Shown here: piece after piece, positions 58,308 to 64,000 of the stretch
Numbering within the stretch: the first letter of the stretch is position 1
How the letters are laid out: each line of letters opens with the position of its first letter
From: Halopseudomonas formosensis
GTDB lineage: Bacteria; Pseudomonadota; Gammaproteobacteria; Pseudomonadales; Pseudomonadaceae
Reading direction: 5' to 3'
Assembly: GCF_900115905.1 (NCBI RefSeq)
Contig: NZ_FOYD01000004.1
Location: forward strand, 223,164-287,163
Length of the DNA: 64,000 bases
The notes under the pieces: generated by a model
What the model was told of the DNA's origin: nothing
What the model saw: only the letters and a program-made list of their open reading frames with translations
The model's database searches: none
Made by a program: the position numbers and the translations under genes

Positions 58308-59271
58308 TCACATCTCCCATGAAGAACATCTCCAGGCGCAGCGTCAGCCCCCAGCGGGGCTGATGCCCCGTGTCCCGGTGGAAATGCAGTTCCGGTATGA
58401 CGTCGGCAAAGAGGATCTCCCGGTGCAGGTTGCGCCGGTACAGGGCCTGCAGGTAATAATCGTTGATACGCGGATTCGAGGCGCTGTTGCCTACCACCAC
58501 AGCAGCGTAGCGGATGGCGCTGCGTGACCCGAGAATACGGTCAAGCGCAGCCATCTCGGAGAACTCCAGGGTGTCTTCATCCTCTTGCCACTGCACATTG
58601 GTGACCAGGCGCAGATGGCGCCGCTCATCCAGTGGACGGCCCAGATCCCAGCGGGTGCGGGCGAAGTAGCCATCACTGTTGAACCAGGACAGGCGGTTTT
58701 CCGAGGCCAGCATCCAGGGACCGTCCCCCAGATCCCAGAGCCGTTTGGCATCCCAGCGCAGGTAGGGATCCAGCGGCAGCCGTACCTTGATCCCGGCGCT
58801 GAAACGGGTGTCCCAATGCTGCTTCCAGTCCCGGTCCGTCAGTCGGCTCAGACCGACCACCGTGTCTCCTGCTGTCTGGCTGTCTCCGCGCAGGCGCTGC
58901 GAGCCCTGCTCGGCCAGGGTACCCTGGGTCTCCTCCGGATCACTCTCGATGATCAACCGCAGACGCTCCCGGGTGGTCGGCAGATCCAGCTTGAAGCGGA
59001 TGCCGGGATCGACGCTCAATCCTTGTCCTTCCTCCCATTCCATCTCCTGGGTCAGGCGGATATAGGACCTGTTGCTGGTATGCAGGTGGGCGTCGGTGCC
59101 GAAGAAACCATCAATGTTGCGCGAGGTATTGCTTACCCAGCGTGAGACGCGGTCATGCAGCGGAGCGATGCGGTCGACCGTCCATTGGGGAAGGTCGGAG
59201 TCATCCACCGCTTCCCCGGGGAGGACCGGCAGAGCCGCGATCACCAGCAGCGCCCCAAGTACTTTGTTCAT
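58297..59271 (-). CDS. Conserved exported protein, probable outer-membrane barrel
   Basis: The 324-residue precursor has a signal peptide (about 1-21) and an N-terminal segment [17 protein letters not shown]. Alternating strands follow, such as [14 protein letters not shown] and [18 protein letters not shown] stretches, and the protein ends in [11 protein letters not shown]. Similar proteins of unknown function occur in Pseudomonas and Marinobacter. The C-terminus lacks the aromatic BAM signal, so barrel identity is tentative. It converges on the amidotransferase gene with an 11-bp overlap. Confidence 0.6.
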   Translation of the reverse strand: MNKVLGALLVIAALPVLPGEAVDDSDLPQWTVDRIAPLHDRVSRWVSNTSRNIDGFFGTDAHLHTSNRSYIRLTQEMEWEEGQGLSVDPGIRFKLDLPTTRERLRLIIESDPEETQGTLAEQGSQRLRGDSQTAGDTVVGLSRLTDRDWKQHWDTRFSAGIKVRLPLDPYLRWDAKRLWDLGDGPWMLASENRLSWFNSDGYFARTRWDLGRPLDERRHLRLVTNVQWQEDEDTLEFSEMAALDRILGSRSAIRYAAVVVGNSASNPRINDYYLQALYRRNLHREILFADVIPELHFHRDTGHQPRWGLTLRLEMFFMGDVIRR

Positions 59272-59333
59272 CCGTGCTCTTCTCCTGTACCCTTGAGCCG
59301 AGTATAGGCAGTCAGGCGCAGCGGGAGGAGGGG

Positions 59334-59747
59334 ATGGTCAGGGTCTCGGAACATATCCAGCTGGATGAGCAGGAGCTGGAGTTCATGGCCATCCGTGCCC
59401 AGGGGGCCGGAGGCCAGAACGTCAACAAGGTCTCCAGCGCCATCCATCTGCGCTTCGATATCCGTGCCTCGAGCCTGCCGGAGCACTGCAAGGAGCGCCT
59501 GCTGCAGTACCGGGATCACCGTATCAGCAAGGATGGGGTGATAGTGATCAAGGCCCAGCGCCATCGGACCCAGGAACAGAACCGGGACGACGCGATTGCC
59601 CGGCTGGTGGAGCTGATCCAGGCCGCCACCGTGGTGGAGAAAGTCCGCCGGCCGACCCGCCCCACGCGCAGCTCCCAGCGCAAGCGGGTCGACAACAAGA
59701 CGCAGCGCGGCACCATCAAGGCGCTGCGCGGCAAGGTCGAGTTCTAG
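59334..59747 (+). CDS. arfB: Alternative ribosome-rescue peptidyl-tRNA hydrolase ArfB
   Basis: The 137-residue protein has the GGQ catalytic motif (GAGGQNVNK, about residues 25-33) of class I release factors and a long basic tail ([15 protein letters not shown]) that enters the empty mRNA channel. It frees stalled ribosomes. ATG 59334 follows GGGAGGAGGGG closely. It overlaps the end of the converging serine-hydrolase gene by four bases. Confidence 0.92.
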   Translation: MVRVSEHIQLDEQELEFMAIRAQGAGGQNVNKVSSAIHLRFDIRASSLPEHCKERLLQYRDHRISKDGVIVIKAQRHRTQEQNRDDAIARLVELIQAATVVEKVRRPTRPTRSSQRKRVDNKTQRGTIKALRGKVEF

Positions 59748-60952
59748 ACCAGAGCGCCATACACCATGGCGCGCAGTTCCTGACGAACCATGTAGCTCGA
59801 GGAGGGGCTGAGCTGGGTCATGAAGATCACCTGCAGATCTTCCACCGGATCGATGAAAAAGGTGGTGCCCGCCTTGCCACCCCAGCCGTATTCCCCCGGC
59901 GAGCTGATGGTCTGCGACTTGGTGATATCCACCTTCACGGCAAACCCCAGACCGAAGCCGGAGCCCTCATAGGGCGTCTCGCTGAAACCGCCGGCCGATA
60001 CCCGCGGCAGGTCGGTGCCCCCGGGCAGGTGGTTCAGGCGCATGAACTCCAGAGTCTTGCGTCCGATGATACGGGCGCCGTCGAGTTCTCCTCCATTGGC
60101 CAGTGCCTGGGTGAAGCGGTAGTAGTCGCCGATGGTCGAGATCAGCCCGCCGCCACCGGAAAGAAAGCCGTGTTCGCGGGTGAAGTGGGAGGTCTGAGGG
60201 TCATCCTGCAGACGGAAGCGGTCACCGCTCTGGTACTCGTAGCAGGCGGCGAAGCGCTCCAGCTTGTCCTGCGGCACGGTAAAGAAGGTGTCCTGCATGC
60301 CCAGCGGGCCGAGGATGTAGCGGGAAAAGTACTCGTCCAGGGGCAGGCCGGACAGCAGCTGGAGCAGGTAACCGCAGACGTCGGTGGCGACGGAGTACTT
60401 CCAGGCGGTGCCGGGCGAGAACTCCAGGGGCAGGTGTGCCAGCTCCTCCACCAGTTTTTCCAGTGTCAGCCCCATGTGGCCGTCCAGCTTCAGCTGGCGG
60501 TAGGCGGCGTCCACGTTGGTCTGGCAGGAGAAGCCATAGGTCAGCCCGGACTGGTGGGTCAGCAGATCACGGATGGTCATCGGCCGTTGTACCGGGGTGG
60601 TGACGAAGTTCGGATAGACGCCGGACTTGTATACCCGCAGATCCCGCCACGCGGGTATGTACTTGTGTACCGGGTCGTCGAGCAGGAAACGGCCCTGTTC
60701 GTACAGTTGCATCAGGGCGATCGAGGTAATCGGCTTGGTCATCGAATAGATGCGGAACAGGGTATCCAGCTGTGCGGGTTTGCCGCGCTCCACGTCCATC
60801 AACCCCTGAGCCTGCTGCCAGACGATGCGCCCCTCACGGGCGACCAGGGTGACGGCGCAGGGCAGTTTGCCGGTGGCGAGGTACTTATCCTCCATGTGCC
60901 CGGCGATGCGGTTGAGGCGATTCAGGTCCAGACCAGCGATTACATCAGACAT
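59744..60952 (-). CDS. Serine hydrolase of the class C beta-lactamase/EstB family
   Basis: The 402-residue protein has the SxxK nucleophile motif SMTK (70-73, in YSMTKP), Tyr186 in KYSVATD and a WGGKAGT motif near the C-terminus. These are the triad elements of family VIII esterases and related PBPs. There is no signal peptide, so a cytoplasmic esterase is more likely than a beta-lactamase. The ATG at 60952 follows GGGAG. The upstream open frame to 61501 overlaps another gene and is rejected as the start. Confidence 0.88.
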   Translation of the reverse strand: MSDVIAGLDLNRLNRIAGHMEDKYLATGKLPCAVTLVAREGRIVWQQAQGLMDVERGKPAQLDTLFRIYSMTKPITSIALMQLYEQGRFLLDDPVHKYIPAWRDLRVYKSGVYPNFVTTPVQRPMTIRDLLTHQSGLTYGFSCQTNVDAAYRQLKLDGHMGLTLEKLVEELAHLPLEFSPGTAWKYSVATDVCGYLLQLLSGLPLDEYFSRYILGPLGMQDTFFTVPQDKLERFAACYEYQSGDRFRLQDDPQTSHFTREHGFLSGGGGLISTIGDYYRFTQALANGGELDGARIIGRKTLEFMRLNHLPGGTDLPRVSAGGFSETPYEGSGFGLGFAVKVDITKSQTISSPGEYGWGGKAGTTFFIDPVEDLQVIFMTQLSPSSSYMVRQELRAMVYGALV

Positions 60953-61120
60953 CAGCAACTCCCGTACGGCGAAAGATCCAGACCCGATGGTAGCAGTGAA
61001 ATCGCCGGCCGCGGGCAGTGGATGATCCTCACAGGAAAAATTTGCGTCGCCCCCTTGTGGAATCCCACCCGACAGGCGTAAAAATTCGCTCCACCTGAGT
61101 GGATCGAGGAACGCCATGCG

Positions 61121-61498
61121 ATGAGCGATATATCCCCCTGCCTTGACTGCGGCGCCTGCTGCGCCACCTTTCGCGTCTCCTTCTACTGGGGCGAGGCGGA
61201 CTCGGCTCCCGGCGGCACCGTGCCGGACCGTCTGATAGAGCAGGTCACTCCGCACCTCAGCTGCATGCGGGGTACCAACCAGCCGCAACCGCGCTGCGTG
61301 GCACTGATGGGGGAGGTGGGCTGTTCGGTACGCTGCACCATCTACGAGCAGCGTTCCAGCACCTGCCGGGAGTTTCCGTTCCACGGCGAGAACGGCCAGG
61401 ACAGCCCTGAATGCCAGCGCGCACGGGCCCTGCACGGCCTGCCGCCGCTGCCGTCCAACCCAAGGGGCCCGGGGCAGGAGCCACCTGTCGCCGCCTGA
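61121..61498 (+). CDS. YkgJ-family cysteine-cluster protein
   Basis: The 125-residue protein is rich in Cys, with [10 protein letters not shown] near the start and [20 protein letters not shown] later, as in YkgJ/DUF3109-like proteins that may bind a zinc or iron cluster. It has no signal peptide. Function is unknown. It stands alone on the plus strand and ends just before a bidirectional terminator. Confidence 0.85.
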   Translation: MSDISPCLDCGACCATFRVSFYWGEADSAPGGTVPDRLIEQVTPHLSCMRGTNQPQPRCVALMGEVGCSVRCTIYEQRSSTCREFPFHGENGQDSPECQRARALHGLPPLPSNPRGPGQEPPVAA

Positions 61499-61518
61499 CA
61501 TCGCTGCCCTGAAAAGCA

Positions 61519-61543
61519 GAAACCCGGCACAGGGCCGGGTTTC
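61519..61543. terminator. Terminator between the cysteine-cluster gene and etfD
   Basis: GAAACCCGGC (61519-61528) and GCCGGGTTTC (61534-61543) form a ten-base stem with an ACAGG loop, and A/T-rich ends suit both strands. It ends both converging genes. Confidence 0.8.
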
Positions 61544-61561
61544 CTTGCAGCAGACTGCTGA

Positions 61562-63226
61562 TCACATGTTGGGATAGTTCGGACCACCAGCGCCTTCCGG
61601 AGCCACCCAGTTGATGTTCTGGGCCGGATCCTTGATGTCGCAGGTCTTGCAGTGCACGCAGTTCTGAGCGTTGATCTGGAAGCGCTTGCTGCCGTCGTCA
61701 TTGCTGACCACTTCATACACGCCAGCCGGGCAGTAACGCTGGGCGGGCTCATCGTACAGCGGCAGGTTCTTCTCGATCGGAATGCTCGGATCGGCCAGCT
61801 TCAGGTGGACCGGCTGGTCTTCCTCATGGTTGGTGTTGGACAGGAACACCGAGGACAGCTTGTCGAAGCTGATCACGCCATCGGGCTTGGGATAGGCGAT
61901 CTTCGGCGCTTCCGAAGCCTTCTTCAGACGGGCATAGTCCGGCGTGGTATCACGCAGGGTCACCGGGATCTTGCCGCCGAACCAGTTCTGATCGATGTAG
62001 TTGAAGGCGCCACCGACCAGGGTGCCGAACTTGTGGATCGCCGGACCGAAATTGCGCGAACGGAACAGCTCGTCGTACAGCCAGCTGGACTTGAAGCTGT
62101 CCACGTAGTTGGTCAGCTCGTCACCACCTTCGCGACCGGCCTTGAGTGCTTCAACTACCGCATCGGCGGCCAGCATGCCGGACTTCATCGCGGTATGGCT
62201 GCCCTTGATCTTGGCGAAGTTCAGGGTGCCCAGGTCGCAGCCGATCAGCGCGCCACCGGGGAAGACCATCTTCGGCAGCGAGTTGAAGCCGCCCTTGCAG
62301 ATGGCGCGGGCACCGTAGGCCACGCGCTTGCCACCTTCCAGGTACTGCTTGATCACCGGGTGGTGCTTGTAGCGCTGGAACTCGTCGAAGGGCGACAGAT
62401 GGGGGTTGCTGTAGGACAGATCGACGATCAGGCCGACCACCACCTGGTTGTTCTCCAGGTGATAGAGGAAGGAGCCACCGGTGTTGGCGCTGCCGGTGAT
62501 ATCCAGCGGCCAGCCGGCGGTGTGCACCACCAGACCCTGTTCGTGCTTGCTCGGGTCGATGTCCCAGATTTCCTTGATACCGATACCGTAATGCTGGGCA
62601 TCGGCGTCGGAGTCGAGGTTGTAGCGCTTGATCAGCTGCTTGCCGATATGGCCGCGGCAGCCTTCGGCGAACAGGGTGTACTTGGCACGCAGTTCCATGC
62701 CGGGAGTGTACATCCCGTCCTTCGGGTTGCCTTCGCGGTCGACACCCAGGTCACCGGTGAGGATGCCCTTGACCACGCCGTTCTCGTCGATCAGCGCTTC
62801 CTGTGCGGCAAAGCCGGGGTAGACCTCCACACCCAGGTTCTCGGCCTGCTGGGCCAGCCAGCGGCACAGGTTGCCCAGGGAGATGATGTAGTTGCCATGG
62901 TTGTGCATGGTCTTGGGCACGAACAGGTCAGGCAGCTTCTTGGCCTTCTCTTCGCTGGTCAGCATGTAGATGTCGTCACGCTTGACCGGGGTGTTCAGCG
63001 GGGCGCCCAGCTCTTTCCAGTTGGGGAACAGCTCTTCCAGGGCGCGAGGCTCGAACACCGCACCGGACAGGATGTGGGCACCGACCTCGGAGCCTTTCTC
63101 AACGACACAGACGCTGATCTCCTGGCCGGCGTCGGCTGCTTGCTGTTTGATGCGGCAGGCGGCAGACAGACCCGCGGGGCCTGCTCCCACGATAACGACA
63201 TCAAACTCCATGAATTCGCGTTCCAC
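61562..63226 (-). CDS. etfD: Electron-transfer flavoprotein-ubiquinone oxidoreductase
   Basis: The 554-residue membrane-associated enzyme passes electrons from ETF to ubiquinone. It has the FAD motif VVIVGAGPAGLSAACR near residues 9-24, a ubiquinone-binding region and the C-terminal 4Fe-4S cluster (CVHCKTCDIKDPAQN plus CPAGVYEV). GTG 63226 follows CAGGAG. It is divergent from etfB; the acyl-CoA dehydrogenase at 34622 is a likely electron donor via ETF. Confidence 0.95.
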   Translation of the reverse strand: MEREFMEFDVVIVGAGPAGLSAACRIKQQAADAGQEISVCVVEKGSEVGAHILSGAVFEPRALEELFPNWKELGAPLNTPVKRDDIYMLTSEEKAKKLPDLFVPKTMHNHGNYIISLGNLCRWLAQQAENLGVEVYPGFAAQEALIDENGVVKGILTGDLGVDREGNPKDGMYTPGMELRAKYTLFAEGCRGHIGKQLIKRYNLDSDADAQHYGIGIKEIWDIDPSKHEQGLVVHTAGWPLDITGSANTGGSFLYHLENNQVVVGLIVDLSYSNPHLSPFDEFQRYKHHPVIKQYLEGGKRVAYGARAICKGGFNSLPKMVFPGGALIGCDLGTLNFAKIKGSHTAMKSGMLAADAVVEALKAGREGGDELTNYVDSFKSSWLYDELFRSRNFGPAIHKFGTLVGGAFNYIDQNWFGGKIPVTLRDTTPDYARLKKASEAPKIAYPKPDGVISFDKLSSVFLSNTNHEEDQPVHLKLADPSIPIEKNLPLYDEPAQRYCPAGVYEVVSNDDGSKRFQINAQNCVHCKTCDIKDPAQNINWVAPEGAGGPNYPNM

Positions 63227-63520
63227 TGTTCTTATCTCCTGAATCTTGGGCTGAATCGGTAAGGCGCTTTATAGTTCTGCATTCAGTATGGCCGCGCATT
63301 ATAGCAATCATGATCCGCCGTACCAGTGTAAAGATGTAAAGATGACGTGCATTTCAATGCCACTTTCGGCTATGGACTATTGACCGGTCCGGGCAGCCTC
63401 GGCATGATAGGGCGCTTTTCATTGAAGCGCGTTTCGTTTATTTAATGACTGTTTTTTATTCTATGGTCATATTTCATCATTGGTCTGGCCGGCAGTCACG
63501 CGAAAAAACACGAGGTAACC
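63227..63520. other. Divergent promoter region between etfD and etfB
   Basis: The 294 bp are AT-rich, mainly near etfB (for example GTTTATTTAATGACTGTTTT). A tandem TGTAAAGA lies at about 63326-63341. No single promoter or operator is clear. Confidence 0.5.
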
Positions 63521-64000
63521 ATGAAGGTATTAGTAGCGGTCAAGCGCGTTGTTGACTACAACGTCAAGGTTCGCGTCAAGGCGGACAACAGCGGTGTCGA
63601 TCTCGCCAACGTCAAGATGTCCATGAACCCCTTCTGCGAAATCGCCGTGGAAGAGGCCGTACGCCTGAAGGAAAAGGGTGTCGCCACTGAAATCGTCGCG
63701 GTCACCGTAGGCCCGACCGCTGCCCAGGAGCAGCTGCGTACCGCCCTGGCACTGGGTGCCGACCGCGCCGTGCTGATCGAGAGCAACGACGAACTGAACT
63801 CCCTGGCCATCGCCAAGCTGCTCAAGGCCGTGGTCGACAAGGAGCAGCCGCAGCTGGTGATCCTCGGCAAGCAGGCCATCGACTCCGACAACAACCAGAC
63901 CGGCCAGATGCTGGCTGCGCTGTCCGGCTACGCCCAGGGCACCTTCGCCTCGGAAGTGGCTGTGGAAGGCGACCGCGTCAAGGTCACCCGCGAGATCGAC
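63521..64000 (+). CDS. etfB: Electron-transfer flavoprotein beta subunit (3' end outside window)
   Basis: The first 160 codons are seen, starting [20 protein letters not shown], with the ETF beta adenine-nucleotide-binding fold ([19 protein letters not shown], then [18 protein letters not shown]). It carries electrons from acyl-CoA dehydrogenases to EtfD. ATG 63521 follows CGAGGTAA. The gene runs off the window; etfA is expected after it. Confidence 0.95.
   Translation, partial: MKVLVAVKRVVDYNVKVRVKADNSGVDLANVKMSMNPFCEIAVEEAVRLKEKGVATEIVAVTVGPTAAQEQLRTALALGADRAVLIESNDELNSLAIAKLLKAVVDKEQPQLVILGKQAIDSDNNQTGQMLAALSGYAQGTFASEVAVEGDRVKVTREID

Noticed and set aside
61652..63262. A 536-codon plus-strand frame opposite etfD
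   Set aside because: etfD on the minus strand has complete FAD and Fe-S motifs.

Overview
The window is chromosomal DNA of a high-GC gammaproteobacterium of the family Pseudomonadaceae. The gene order infA-bpt-aat | ftsK-lolA-rarA-crcB-serS-cysG, the etfD | etfB divergent pair and the many Pseudomonas-type protein families (RmuC, Rnk, TgpA, AcnB) support this. A secreted polyester-hydrolase-like enzyme at 20555-21469, with the catalytic numbering I recall for PE-H of Pseudomonas (Halopseudomonas) aestusnigri, points to the marine Halopseudomonas (pertucinogena) lineage. That genus assignment is an inference. I see no rRNA, tRNA, CRISPR array, prophage or insertion sequence; the window is dense core and lineage-specific genome.

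Layout. 1-3030: end of a secreted-protein / outer-membrane-barrel locus with a convergent sigma-54 activator. 3197-5214: rmuC and rnk. 5444-10741: a tightly overlapping operon of a membrane-anchored TAXI-type binding protein, MoxR ATPase, DUF58 protein and the TgpA transglutaminase. 10779-13967: small membrane and zinc-ribbon proteins, then a sodium:solute symporter with a 43-residue companion. 13977-18672: a MarR regulator with two FUSC-type efflux proteins and a strong palindromic operator. 18713-20062: MscS-type channel and CopD-like protein. 20063-22890: the polyester hydrolase with its own AT-rich leader and terminator, an extensin-like protein and small proteins. 22923-27691: AEC transporter, cytochrome c4-like protein, thioesterase, lipoprotein, rimO and a thioredoxin-like protein. 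27770-28031: two copies of a 101-bp folded repeat. 28151-35830: acnB, universal stress protein, miaE, a solute-binding protein, and a LysR regulator divergent from an acyl-CoA dehydrogenase. 35973-46639: translation, division and cofactor genes. 46643-49160: two L,D-transpeptidase-fold proteins back to back. 49276-54843: a putative operon ending in exbB-exbD-tonB and a large LprI/ankyrin lipoprotein. 54913-61498: phospholipase-D-family lipoprotein, DUF4105 protein, amidotransferase, arfB, serine hydrolase and cysteine-cluster protein. 61562-64000: etfD and the start of etfB.

The points most worth following are the two 101-bp repeats (27770-27870 and 27931-28031). They share an identical layout and a conserved 27-nt segment, but their stems differ in sequence while staying self-complementary within each copy. 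The polyester hydrolase, the MarR operator, the TonB-linked ankyrin lipoprotein and the folded element in the acnB leader come next.
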